Made by a program: the position numbers and the translations under genes. DNA of 20,765 nt from PWHW01 sp964435025 (lineage in GTDB: Bacteria > Patescibacteriota > Minisyncoccia > Minisyncoccales > PWPS01): contig CAYSXL010000009.1 of NCBI GenBank assembly GCA_964435025.1, positions 1 through 20,765 on the forward strand, given 5' to 3'. The notes beneath the pieces are model-generated. The model saw only the letters and a program-made list of their open reading frames with translations. It had not been told where the DNA came from and ran no database searches. Shown here piece after piece: positions 1 through 8,023 of this stretch; the first letter of the stretch is position 1; the number at the start of each line of letters is the position of its first letter.

Positions 1-1
1 A

Positions 2-355
2 TCCGTAAGAATTGTACATGAACCCTCCGGAATTGCTGTAACATCACAAAACGAAAGGAGCCTCCAACAAAACAAGGAGACTGCCTTTTCCGTGCTGGAA
101 GCAAAACTTTTAGAGGAAGAAGAAAGAAAAAAGCAAGAAAAGGAAGAAAAACAAAGAAAGTCACAGATAGGCAGCGCTATGCGAGCGGAAAAAATAAGAA
201 CATACAACTTCCTTCAAAACAGAGTAACCGACCACCGCATAGAAAAAAGCTGGTATAAATTAGAAGAGATACAAAATGGAGACCTCGACGAGGTAGTAAG
301 TGCTCTTAAAGAAGCTCAAGAGCACGGAAAATACGACGAAATCGTTATCGACTAA
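2..355 (+). CDS. prfA: Peptide chain release factor 1, C-terminal part (5' truncated by window edge)
   Basis: Release factor 1 recognises UAA and UAG in the ribosomal A site and triggers peptide release. The open frame runs from base 2 with no start. It begins with SVRIVHEPSGIAV, the sequence that normally follows the catalytic GGQ loop, so GGQ and the codon-recognition domain lie outside the window. A charged helical stretch follows, then RTYNFLQNRVTDHRI and NGDLDEVVSAL, which match the C-terminal domain of RF1 rather than RF2. About 117 residues are present. It is the only plus-strand gene here. Its TAA stop overlaps the stop of the convergent cell-wall gene by 4 nt. TGA also ends several genes in the window, so an RF2 is expected elsewhere. 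The family assignment is firm. Confidence 0.93.
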   Translation, partial: SVRIVHEPSGIAVTSQNERSLQQNKETAFSVLEAKLLEEEERKKQEKEEKQRKSQIGSAMRAEKIRTYNFLQNRVTDHRIEKSWYKLEEIQNGDLDEVVSALKEAQEHGKYDEIVID

Positions 356-1803
356 GGCATAAACACCAAACTGCGACAAGCATCGGTCATAACTTCGTCA
401 TCTAAAAATGTTTGAATGCAAGTAGCCCTTCTCATAACGGTACTTTCATAACCAATGCCCTCCTGACCAAAATATCCCGCTGCCGCCGATAATTCGTTTT
501 TAGGAGACCCTCCTCCACGAAATGCCAGATAAATCCCCGAGGCAAGAAAAGAGTCCTTTATTTTCCACGGATTAGGTTCTTTCCCCAGTATAGAAGTAAC
601 TTTTGGCCGCACATTTCTGCTATTCCACGTAGTGGGAATAAACTGTGCCGGTCCCATTGCTCCTCCGTAACCGTACTCGGAGCCATTTCGTATCATTGTA
701 CAGGAAACCGGTGTTTGGAGAGGATCCTTATTAAGCTCTCCCGTTATACTGAGAAATTCTTCAAGGTCATTTCGAGAAGAGTGGTTTTGAGGCGCAGCAA
801 TTCCTTGAGTATAAACACGCCCGTTATTAATTCCTTTTGTCCTCCCCGAAACTTTATCGACAATATAACACTGTCCCACATTCCTTCCAAGCGCAGATTC
901 CTGCATAATTATTGATAAGAGAAAGGCGGGTCTTATCCCTGTTACTCCCTCCACCCACTCGGCAACTTCCAGCGCCTCTGTAAAAGTAGGCATATCAACT
1001 TCCGGAATACCTACGAGTTGAAGTCTTCTTTCTTCTATTTCTCTTCTTCTTTCTTCCAAGTCTTCTTTTTCCACCATTTGTTTCCGGTACTCCTCTTCCG
1101 TCATATCGTGAAGCTCTTCCTGTCTCCTTCTTGCGGCTTCTTCTTCTGCTTTTTGTAACTCTTGCATTCTCGCCGTTCTTTCCGTTGCCTCTTTGTCTTC
1201 TTCAAGATTTTCCTTATATCCTTGCAAGGAACTTCTTAACTCCCTTACTTCGTCAAGAATATTTCCTGTTTCATCGGAAAGCCTTTCCAGAGAATTCAAA
1301 CTCACAAAGATAGACGAAAGGTCTTCTTCCATAAGTAGAATCTCCATCGTAGAAAGTCTTCCCTCCGTGTGCATTGTTCTGAGTATTTCGGATATTTCTT
1401 CCCGCGACTTTCCTATTTTTTCCGTGGTTCTAATGATAGAATCCTGTGTATCGGCAATTTTAAGTCCCAAATTCTGTATAACGGTCCTGTTGCGATTTAT
1501 TTGTGCCGTTAAATGGTTTATTTCCCCCTGTAATCTGCTTATTTGATATTCCAGGCTCTCTTTCTCCGCTTCTGTCGTTGTTATATCTCTTTCTAATCGC
1601 GCCTGTTCTTTCCCGAAATAATTCTCACATTCCTCCAAAATGTCCATACATTCATCGTCACTTATTTTTTCACACTTTTCGTCAATCACCGTCGGCTTAT
1701 AACAAATACTATGGTCAAATCCAGCAAAAACAAAAAGTCCCGTGCCTGCGAAAAGCAAAGAAAAAATCCCTATGACTGTAGAAGTATTTTTCAATTTCGC
1801 CAT
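352..1803 (-). CDS. Secreted coiled-coil protein with C-terminal lytic transglycosylase-like domain
   Basis: This 483-residue protein is predicted to be exported and to act on peptidoglycan. It has a basic start and a hydrophobic segment at about residues 8-28 (signal peptide or membrane anchor). A long coiled coil at about 60-262 resembles the regulatory coiled coils of PcsB/CwlO/EnvC-type hydrolases. The C-terminal domain, about 275-483, has IIMQESALGRNVG, with E302 as the likely catalytic acid, and GGAMGPAQFIPTTW at 380-393, typical of MltB/SLT-type transglycosylases. Eight cysteines (34, 44, 52, 59, 312, 368, 462, 476) could form disulfides outside the cell. Its ATG overlaps the L25 stop by one base (TAATG) and is preceded by a strong ribosome binding site, so translational coupling is likely. 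It ends in TAG overlapping prfA. The fold is fairly sure; activity and substrate are inferred. Confidence 0.8.
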   Translation of the reverse strand: MAKLKNTSTVIGIFSLLFAGTGLFVFAGFDHSICYKPTVIDEKCEKISDDECMDILEECENYFGKEQARLERDITTTEAEKESLEYQISRLQGEINHLTAQINRNRTVIQNLGLKIADTQDSIIRTTEKIGKSREEISEILRTMHTEGRLSTMEILLMEEDLSSIFVSLNSLERLSDETGNILDEVRELRSSLQGYKENLEEDKEATERTARMQELQKAEEEAARRRQEELHDMTEEEYRKQMVEKEDLEERRREIEERRLQLVGIPEVDMPTFTEALEVAEWVEGVTGIRPAFLLSIIMQESALGRNVGQCYIVDKVSGRTKGINNGRVYTQGIAAPQNHSSRNDLEEFLSITGELNKDPLQTPVSCTMIRNGSEYGYGGAMGPAQFIPTTWNSRNVRPKVTSILGKEPNPWKIKDSFLASGIYLAFRGGGSPKNELSAAAGYFGQEGIGYESTVMRRATCIQTFLDDEVMTDACRSLVFMP

Positions 1804-2507
1804 TATTCCTCCTTTTTATCCTCTTCTTTAGATTTTTCCTCCTGAGAAGAATCACTCTCTTTGTCTTCGGCTTCAGCTTCTTCCTTTTCTCTTTCACTGA
1901 TAACCTCGGGCTCTTCTCCTTCCTCAATCGGCTTTTCGAGCTCTTCCTCGACATTCTCCGGAGGAGAAACCATAGCAACTACCCAATCGGGGTCTTGTAC
2001 AATCTCAACATCTTGGGGAACCTTTAAATCTTTAATGTAAATGGCATCATCAAACGTTTTTAAAACCCCGATATCAATCTCTACTTCGTGTGGCAAATTC
2101 TGGGGCAGCGCTTTTACGGTAATATTGTCAACATTTTTTACCAGCGTTCCTTCCAAGTCTTTTACAGCGGGAGATTCTCCGTTAAAGATAACAGGTATCT
2201 CCGCTTCTACCGCCTCATCAAGATTGGGTTCGTAAAAGTCGGCATGAATAATGTTCCCTTTTAGCGGATCTTTTTGTATATCATAAATAAGTGCCGCCGG
2301 TTTTGTCTTCTCCCCTTCGATATCAAGAGTTATGAGTGTACTTTCTCCCGCCTCTTCATAAAGCTTATCAAACTCCTTCCTATTGATAGCAAGACTCATG
2401 TTATCTCTTTTTACCCCATAGAGCACGGCCGGCATATGTTCACCGACATCATAATCTTTCTTGTGCTTTCTTATCTTTGCAGATATTTTTTTATTAGCAG
2501 TTGTCAT
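1803..2507 (-). CDS. rplY: 50S ribosomal protein L25 / general stress protein Ctc
   Basis: L25 of the Ctc/TL5 type binds 5S rRNA in the large ribosomal subunit. The 234-residue product has the N-terminal 5S-binding domain at about 1-92 (MPAVLYGVKRDN near 25, QKDPLKGNIIHADFY at 78-92) and the C-terminal CTC/TL5 beta domain at about 93-183 (EIPVIFNGESPAVKDLEGTL, LPHEVEIDI). A tail of about 50 residues made mostly of Glu, Lys and Ser follows; such acidic tails are common in this family. The ATG lies 12 nt after the ferredoxin stop, and no Shine-Dalgarno is visible in the AT-rich leader. It is co-directional with ferredoxin upstream and overlaps the downstream hydrolase by one base. A ribosomal gene placed after glycolytic genes suggests simple operon packing rather than shared function. 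Confidence 0.92.
   Translation of the reverse strand: MTTANKKISAKIRKHKKDYDVGEHMPAVLYGVKRDNMSLAINRKEFDKLYEEAGESTLITLDIEGEKTKPAALIYDIQKDPLKGNIIHADFYEPNLDEAVEAEIPVIFNGESPAVKDLEGTLVKNVDNITVKALPQNLPHEVEIDIGVLKTFDDAIYIKDLKVPQDVEIVQDPDWVVAMVSPPENVEEELEKPIEEGEEPEVISEREKEEAEAEDKESDSSQEEKSKEEDKKEE
1808..1814 (-). promoter_or_regulatory. Strong Shine-Dalgarno site for the cell-wall hydrolase gene
   Basis: On the minus strand AAGGAGG lies 4 nt upstream of the ATG at 1803. It sits inside the last codons of the L25 gene. It is one of only two strong Shine-Dalgarno sites seen in the window and confirms the start next to the overlapping TAA stop. Confidence 0.75.
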
Positions 2508-2519
2508 AGTTATTTTTCA

Positions 2520-2738
2520 TTAATTTTCTTCAACATGAATACACTGCACCGGACAGCCCTGCTCGGCCTCATTGGCACAACCCGTATCCCTAACTTCCTT
2601 TTCGAAATTCTCCTCTTTTTGTACAGACTCTTTAAGATTGACCCTACCGTCTTTCCCCGACTCAAAAAAGGGAGGGCATATCACACTACAAGTGCCACAA
2701 CCGATACATTTACCTCTCTCAAGAATTATTTTGGACAT
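2520..2738 (-). CDS. Small single-cluster [4Fe-4S] ferredoxin
   Basis: This is a 72-residue cytoplasmic electron carrier. CIGCGTCSVICP gives C11, C14 and C17 as three cluster ligands; C62 of the late CP motif is the fourth. C21 and C54 sit where Desulfovibrio-type monocluster ferredoxins carry a structural disulfide pair, so one [4Fe-4S] cluster is expected rather than two. An extra cysteine, C66, four residues after C62, is unusual, because a small residue is commoner there. The ATG overlaps the end of the aldolase gene by 20 nt, and no Shine-Dalgarno is visible. It could carry electrons to the hydrogenase encoded at the other end of the window, or serve a pyruvate:ferredoxin oxidoreductase not seen here; both roles are inferred. 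Confidence 0.88.
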   Translation of the reverse strand: MSKIILERGKCIGCGTCSVICPPFFESGKDGRVNLKESVQKEENFEKEVRDTGCANEAEQGCPVQCIHVEEN

Positions 2739-3591
2739 TATTAAAAATATTTATTTTTTCTTCTACTTTTTCACAGACACTCTCCCTCGCCGAGGGTAAG
2801 ATTTTGTACGGAACAATCTCCTCGGGATTTTCAATCAGGAACTTTTTTATATTCTCTTTCCAGGCAACACGAATCTCCGTGTTAATATTTATTTTTACAA
2901 CTCCCCTGGAAATCGCTTCCTTTATTCTCTTTTCTTCAATACCCGAGCCGCCATGAAGAACAATAAAACAGGTAATACGTTTGAGAAGCTCATCTATCCT
3001 TTCCAGATAAAGTCGAGGCATCTCGGGATAAATTCCATGGACATTACCAACATCAAGTGCAATACAATCTACACCCGTCTGCCTCACAAATTTAACAATT
3101 TTATCCAGAGAAGTCAAGGTTGTCTTCTCCGCTTCTTTTTGAGAAGAAACAGAACTTCCACCGATCTTCGCCACTTCTCCTTCAACCAGAACGCCTCTTT
3201 TTTTTGCATAGGAAACCACTTCTTTCGTCATTTTTATATTCTCCTCAAACGACAAGGATGAACCATCGAAGTGCACCATATCATATCCCGCGTCTATAGC
3301 CTCTTTTACCGTATCAAGGTCTTTACCGTGATCTAAGTTCAAGAACAGATCCACCCCGTACTTTTCCTTTATTATTTTAGCTATACACACAGCCTCTCCG
3401 ATACCGAAGAAATCAGCCTCTCCTTGGGATGTTCCGCATATTACGGGAGTATTAAAACTGCTCGCAGCAAGCGCAATGCCTTGGATTTGTTCAAGAGTAG
3501 AAAAGTTAAACTGACCAACGGACCATTTTCCGGTTCTCGCTTTTTGAAAGAATTCCCTGAGACTGTTTTTTTTCTTAAAAATGTTTTTCAT
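2719..3591 (-). CDS. fba: Class II fructose-1,6-bisphosphate aldolase
   Basis: The enzyme cleaves or condenses fructose-1,6-bisphosphate with glyceraldehyde-3-phosphate and dihydroxyacetone phosphate, using a divalent metal. The 290-residue TIM barrel shows LNLDHGKD with D87 (catalytic) and H88 (metal ligand), FDGSSL at 108-113, VEGEVAKIGG around E138, GNVHG with metal ligand H185, LHGGSG with H213, and KININTE at 233-239 for phosphate binding. Length and motif order fit class II enzymes. Related class II aldolases act on tagatose bisphosphate, but the glycolytic neighbourhood favours fructose bisphosphate. The ATG overlaps the pfkB stop as ATGA, which suggests coupled synthesis with the kinase that may make its substrate. 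Its TGA stop lies inside the ferredoxin gene. Confidence 0.92.
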   Translation of the reverse strand: MKNIFKKKNSLREFFQKARTGKWSVGQFNFSTLEQIQGIALAASSFNTPVICGTSQGEADFFGIGEAVCIAKIIKEKYGVDLFLNLDHGKDLDTVKEAIDAGYDMVHFDGSSLSFEENIKMTKEVVSYAKKRGVLVEGEVAKIGGSSVSSQKEAEKTTLTSLDKIVKFVRQTGVDCIALDVGNVHGIYPEMPRLYLERIDELLKRITCFIVLHGGSGIEEKRIKEAISRGVVKININTEIRVAWKENIKKFLIENPEEIVPYKILPSARESVCEKVEEKINIFNNVQNNS

Positions 3592-4562
3592 AGACTATCA
3601 TTTTCTTCAACCGAGGGCGCACAAAACTCTTCATCTTTTTTAAGAAGCCCGTGTTTTGCGCCTTTTTTTTGAAGACAGGCTGTCGAGTTTGCTATCCCGA
3701 GCTGAACAGCTCTCCTTATATCCTTTGACCTCATATATTCTGCTAAAAAACCCGCACCAAGGGAGTCACCTGCTCCCGTCCTATCAACAGCATCCAGAAA
3801 AACGGGTTTTGAGTGGTAATATTTCCCCTTTCCATAAACAATAACCCCTTCCACCCCCTTGGTCACAATCACCACTTCTTTCCCAAAACAAGAAACCGCT
3901 TTTAAAATTTCTTCTTCATTGGCAAAATCAATACCGGTAAGAATTGATGCTTCTTCCAAATTTAAAAGAAGAATATCCACCCTCTTTAACTGTTCTTTGA
4001 TTTTTTCATCTCTAAGTTGCGCCTTTCCGGGGTTTGCCATTATCTTTATGTTCGCAGAGAGAGCAAAGTCAATAAGTTCAGAAAAAAGCTCTTTGGAGTG
4101 CGTTGAAAAGGACGTAAGATAAAACCAACTTGCCCTTAACTTTTCAAAATCCACGTCTTTCTTTTCGTGGGAATCGGACGCTCCTCTGTACACCAAAATT
4201 GTTCTATCCTTATTTGGGACATCTAACACTACGGAATGATTAGTTGGCTTTTTATCCGTATAAGAAACAAGAGAAGAATTGATTCCGTAATGGTTTAAAT
4301 CTTTTATTACTCCGTCTCCGGCGTTATCCTTTCCTATTTTTCCGCAGTAAGCAACGCTAAAACCTTGTTTGGCAAATGTCGCCGCCGTATTTGTTCCTCC
4401 CCCTCCGGAAGTAAAATATATTTCGTCTATTTTTATTTTGGAGCCAAGAGGGAAACAAACGCCTTCACCCGTCTTAAATTCATCTACGGAGACAACGGCG
4501 TTTTCTCGTGTTCGCAAAAAAATATCTTTTGTCGCCGACCCAAATGTGATGATGTCAAACAT
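3588..4562 (-). CDS. PfkB/ribokinase-family sugar kinase (possible phosphofructokinase)
   Basis: The predicted product is a 324-residue cytoplasmic kinase of the ribokinase/PfkB fold. Visible motifs are SGGGGTNTAA at 52-61 (substrate loop), NLEEA at 201-205 (the NxxE Mg/phosphate motif) and DRTGAGDSLGAG at 260-271, with D266 as the catalytic base. I chose the ATG at 4562 because MFDIITFGS is the usual first beta strand of the family. Only 16 nt separate it from a 100-N gap, so the leader, and in principle a longer N-terminus, cannot be seen. It overlaps fba as ATGA. That linkage makes fructose-6-phosphate a reasonable substrate guess, but family members also phosphorylate ribose, nucleosides, fructose or fructose-1-phosphate. 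The family is certain; the substrate is not. Confidence 0.85.
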   Translation of the reverse strand: MFDIITFGSATKDIFLRTRENAVVSVDEFKTGEGVCFPLGSKIKIDEIYFTSGGGGTNTAATFAKQGFSVAYCGKIGKDNAGDGVIKDLNHYGINSSLVSYTDKKPTNHSVVLDVPNKDRTILVYRGASDSHEKKDVDFEKLRASWFYLTSFSTHSKELFSELIDFALSANIKIMANPGKAQLRDEKIKEQLKRVDILLLNLEEASILTGIDFANEEEILKAVSCFGKEVVIVTKGVEGVIVYGKGKYYHSKPVFLDAVDRTGAGDSLGAGFLAEYMRSKDIRRAVQLGIANSTACLQKKGAKHGLLKKDEEFCAPSVEENDSL

Positions 4563-4578
4563 AGTTTTGACTTTTGAC

Positions 4579-4678
4579 NNNNNNNNNNNNNNNNNNNNNN
4601 NNNNNNNNNNNNNNNNNNNNNNNNNNNNNNNNNNNNNNNNNNNNNNNNNNNNNNNNNNNNNNNNNNNNNNNNNNNNNN
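4579..4678. other. Assembly gap of 100 N
   Basis: Exactly 100 unknown bases join two contigs, so the true distance is unknown. It lies between the end of ppsA (4701) and the start of pfkB (4562). A small gene, promoter or repeat may be missing. The left flank carries a short tandem repeat, TTTTGAC twice, directly against the gap. Confidence 0.98.
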
Positions 4679-4700
4679 TCAATAGTAAATAGTTAACGGT

Positions 4701-7055
4701 TTATCTTTTCTTTTCTGCTTTGTGTATTTTCTCTACCGTGTGTACAAAGGAGTCCGGGTTCACGGAAACGTAGCTCACTTTGTTTTTCACAAGAAACTCG
4801 ACAAATCCCGGAATTATGGCAGGAGCCTCTCCGCAAATACCCACTTTCTCTTTTAGTTTGCGTGCCTCTTTTAAAAACTGTGCAATAGTCTTTCTTATCG
4901 CAGGATTGTTTTCGTCGTATTTTTTGGAAAGCAGAGCATTATCTCTGTCCACACCGAGAATAAGTTGAGAAAGATCATTACTTCCAATTGAAAACCCGTC
5001 GAAGACCTTGCTGAATTCATCGATTAAAACCGTATTGGAAGGAATCTCGGTCATTACATAAACCTTTGTGTTCTTAACTCCTTCTTTCTTTATTCTTTTC
5101 TTCACTTCCTTTCCTTCTTCTACGCTTCTGCAAAAAGGAACCATTAAAGAAACATTGGAAAGTCCAAAAACCTCTTTGGTCCTTTTAATCGCCTGACACT
5201 CCATCTTAAATGCAGGATAAAACTTTTCGTTAAGATAACGAGAAGCGCCCCTAAAGCCGATCATCGGGTTTGACTCCTCCTTTTCATAAAGCTCGCCCCC
5301 TATAAGGTTCTTGTACTCGTTGGTTTTGAAATCAGAGAGCCGGACTATTACTTCTTGCGGATAAAAAGCGGCGGCAATTTGTGCCACTCCCTCTGCGAGC
5401 TCTTTTACAAAGTGTTCTTTCTTATCGCTGTGTTCTACTGTAATCTCATCTATTTTCTTCTTGATACTCCTATTTTTGAGCGTCTTGTAATGATAAAGCG
5501 CAAGAGGGTGAACGCGAACTTTCTCCGCTAAAATAAATTCGAGCCTAGCAAGCCCCACTCCGTGACAAGGAAGGTGAGAAGCCCTAAAAGCCATTTCCGG
5601 AGTCCCGATGTTTAGCGTCACCTTGGTTTTTATCTTTTTAATCTTATCAAGTCTGTGTTCCTTTACGGTATAAGGAACATCCCCTTTGAATATTCTTCCG
5701 TTAAGCCCTTGGGTACAATCAACCGTAACCTTGTCTCCACTCTTTAATACTTCCGTCCCCTTTTCCGTACCGACGATCGTAGGAACACCCAGTTCCCTTC
5801 CCACAATAGAGGCGTGAGCCGTTTTACCGCCCTCATCCGTGATAATCGCAGAAGCAAGTCTCATAATGCTAACCCAATCAGGGTCAGTCATTTTGGTAAC
5901 AAGTACGTCGCCTTTTTTGAATTTTTCCATATCGCCAATATCCTTGATAACTTTCACCTTTCCTTTCCCTATCTTTTCTCCCACTGCAATTCCCGTAAGT
6001 ACGGGTTTTTTGTCCGTATTCAAATCATACTCCTTATAGCTCCTGTCTTTTTTTGCGGCATGAATCGTTTCCGGTCTCGATTGAACAATAAAAAGCTCTC
6101 CCGTTTCACCGTCTTTTGCCCACTCGATGTCTTGTGGCTTCTTGTAGTGGTCTTCGATAATTGTGGCCCACTTGGCAAGAGTAAGAATTTCTTTATCGGT
6201 AATGGAAAATTTCAAGGCTCTATTTTTATCAACCTTACGCTCTTTTAAGCCACCTTCTTTCTTGTAAACATATTCTTTTGTCTTCCTTCCTAAATCCTTA
6301 CGGATAATTGAGGGAAATCCTTTTTTTAGCGTAGGCTTAAAGACATAAAATTCATCCGGTGTTACACTTCCTTGAACAATCATCTCCCCTATCCCGAAAA
6401 TAGAATTAATGAGAACCACATCGTCAAATCCGCTTTCCGTATCCAAGGTAAACATAATACCCGATGATGCCAAGTCAGAGCGTATCATTCTTTGTACTCC
6501 AACGGAAAGCGCAAATTTCAAGTGGGGAACCTTTTTTTCTTCTCTGTAAGCGATTACCCTGTCACCAAAAGAAGAAGCAATACATTCTTTTACCGCCTTT
6601 AAGAGTTTTTCCTCCCCCGAAATATTAAGAAATGTTTCGAACTGCCCGGCAAAAGAAGCGTCCGGAGCATCTTCGCAAACTGCAGAAGATCTAACCGCCA
6701 CGCTCGTATTCTTCCCTTTCTGCATTTTTCTGTAAGATTTTATTATTGCTTCTTCAATCTCTTTCGGAAATTTTCCCTTCATTATTATTTCCCTCGCCTT
6801 TTTTCCGGTTTCCCGAAGACTTTTCGTGCTACTCCTGTCGTAACTTTTCAAAAGTTTCCTTATCTCTTTTTCAATATTATTTTCTTTTAAAAACGCCCAG
6901 TAGCTTTCGGTAGTAATGGCAAATCCTCCCGGAATCGAAACTCCTTTTTTTGAAAGAGTTTTAATCATTTCTCCAAGGGAAGCATTTTTGCCCCCTACAA
7001 GCGGAAGATCCTTATAAGAAATGTTCTCGTAGGCTACAGTGTATTTTTTCTTCAT
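4701..7055 (-). CDS. ppsA: Phosphoenolpyruvate synthase (pyruvate, water dikinase)
   Basis: The enzyme converts pyruvate, ATP and water to PEP, AMP and phosphate. The 784 residues have the full three-part architecture. The N-terminal ATP-binding domain (about 1-335) has VGGKNASLGEM at 20-30 and VRSSAVCEDAPDASFAGQFE at 121-140. The swivelling phosphohistidine domain (about 355-460) has DEGGKTAHASIVGRELG with H414 as the phosphorylated histidine. The C-terminal PEP/pyruvate barrel (about 480-780) has GLARLEF at 501-507, EIPSN at 670-674, GSNDLSQL at 691-698 and GICGEAP with C741 as general acid. The TAHASIVGRELG form fits PEP synthase rather than pyruvate, phosphate dikinase, and length matches PpsA of about 790 residues. 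It starts 8 nt after ppaC, with no Shine-Dalgarno. It is usually gluconeogenic; in species without pyruvate kinase such enzymes may run toward pyruvate. Confidence 0.94.
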   Translation of the reverse strand: MKKKYTVAYENISYKDLPLVGGKNASLGEMIKTLSKKGVSIPGGFAITTESYWAFLKENNIEKEIRKLLKSYDRSSTKSLRETGKKAREIIMKGKFPKEIEEAIIKSYRKMQKGKNTSVAVRSSAVCEDAPDASFAGQFETFLNISGEEKLLKAVKECIASSFGDRVIAYREEKKVPHLKFALSVGVQRMIRSDLASSGIMFTLDTESGFDDVVLINSIFGIGEMIVQGSVTPDEFYVFKPTLKKGFPSIIRKDLGRKTKEYVYKKEGGLKERKVDKNRALKFSITDKEILTLAKWATIIEDHYKKPQDIEWAKDGETGELFIVQSRPETIHAAKKDRSYKEYDLNTDKKPVLTGIAVGEKIGKGKVKVIKDIGDMEKFKKGDVLVTKMTDPDWVSIMRLASAIITDEGGKTAHASIVGRELGVPTIVGTEKGTEVLKSGDKVTVDCTQGLNGRIFKGDVPYTVKEHRLDKIKKIKTKVTLNIGTPEMAFRASHLPCHGVGLARLEFILAEKVRVHPLALYHYKTLKNRSIKKKIDEITVEHSDKKEHFVKELAEGVAQIAAAFYPQEVIVRLSDFKTNEYKNLIGGELYEKEESNPMIGFRGASRYLNEKFYPAFKMECQAIKRTKEVFGLSNVSLMVPFCRSVEEGKEVKKRIKKEGVKNTKVYVMTEIPSNTVLIDEFSKVFDGFSIGSNDLSQLILGVDRDNALLSKKYDENNPAIRKTIAQFLKEARKLKEKVGICGEAPAIIPGFVEFLVKNKVSYVSVNPDSFVHTVEKIHKAEKKR

Positions 7056-7063
7056 AAAAACGG

Positions 7064-7990
7064 TTATTTAACGTTATAAAACTCCAATATCGGAGGGGCT
7101 AATTCTTTCTTGCGAGATGATGTGTCCTTGAGAAGGAAAAAGTCGTCCTTTTTTTCTCCCTCGAATTTTTCTTCGACCAACTTTTCTTCCTCACTTCCTC
7201 CGGGATAAAAATGAACATTGTTGTTTAAAATATCGATAACCCCGAAGAAGAATGCATCAAATCCGTTTTCCTCCTTTACTTCTTTAAGAGAATCCTTGAT
7301 TTCATTTTTCTTTTCTTCAAAGTACTTTAGCGACGCCGTCTCACAAACCCCAATTCCTATTTTCTTCCCTCCGGCCTCGTACTCTTTCAAATCTCCCCCG
7401 ATAACATCTTTTAGGGATTCCCCCGAAAAGTCGGATTTCGCCTCAAACATTTCCCTTGCAAAACTTTCCGCATCTATTTTGGAAACTTGCGAGAGTTCGT
7501 AAAAGGAATCAACATCCTCCGTTGTTGTTGTAGAAGAGTTGAGATTGAGCGTATCAGCTATTATTCCCGCAAGAAGTAAATCTATTTCTTCCGTGCAAGG
7601 ATTAATTCCCCTCTCTTTCATCAGTTTATAAATAAGAGTGCAAGTGCTTCCGAGCGGTTCAACACGGAAATAAACGGACGTATCCGTTTTAAGTCCCGCA
7701 AGCGCATGATGATCCAAAACTCCACAAACATTTTCTCTTTCCGCAACACTTTGCGCAAGTTCGTTGTGGTCAACGAGAAAAACGTTATCCTCTTTATTCA
7801 CGCTCTTAATGCTTTCCGGCACCTCTTCTTTTAAAGAGTCAAAAACAAACCGTGTTTCTTTGTTTATATCTCCCGCAACCTTGGGAATCGCTTCTTTGCC
7901 CTCTTTTTTTAACAGCTTGGCAAACATTACCGCCGCCACCACCGAGTCGGTGTCCGGATTTTTGTGTCCAACAACAATTATTTTTTCCAT
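7064..7990 (-). CDS. ppaC: Manganese-dependent (family II, DHH) inorganic pyrophosphatase
   Basis: The product hydrolyses pyrophosphate to two phosphates in the cytoplasm. The 308-residue protein matches the usual family II length. The N-terminal DHH domain shows VGHKNPDTDSV with metal ligands H9, D13 and D15, VDHNE with D74, LDHHALAG with D93, H94 and H95, and GIIADT with D146. The C-terminal DHHA2 domain carries the substrate-binding SRKKELAPP at 292-300. No CBS or DRTGG insert is present, so adenine-nucleotide regulation through such domains is not expected. It lies 33 nt downstream of acs, whose reaction makes pyrophosphate, and 8 nt upstream of ppsA. The neighbourhood suggests it pulls acetate activation forward. 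No clear Shine-Dalgarno is visible. Confidence 0.94.
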   Translation of the reverse strand: MEKIIVVGHKNPDTDSVVAAVMFAKLLKKEGKEAIPKVAGDINKETRFVFDSLKEEVPESIKSVNKEDNVFLVDHNELAQSVAERENVCGVLDHHALAGLKTDTSVYFRVEPLGSTCTLIYKLMKERGINPCTEEIDLLLAGIIADTLNLNSSTTTTEDVDSFYELSQVSKIDAESFAREMFEAKSDFSGESLKDVIGGDLKEYEAGGKKIGIGVCETASLKYFEEKKNEIKDSLKEVKEENGFDAFFFGVIDILNNNVHFYPGGSEEEKLVEEKFEGEKKDDFFLLKDTSSRKKELAPPILEFYNVK

Positions 7991-8023
7991 AAGACTTTTG
8001 CAATAATTAATCCTTTAATATTA

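Noticed and set aside
4563..4682. N-terminal extension of the PfkB kinase through the gap
   Set aside because: The apparent frame crosses 100 N and begins with TTG beyond it; the beta strand expected at the N-terminus starts at the ATG at 4562.
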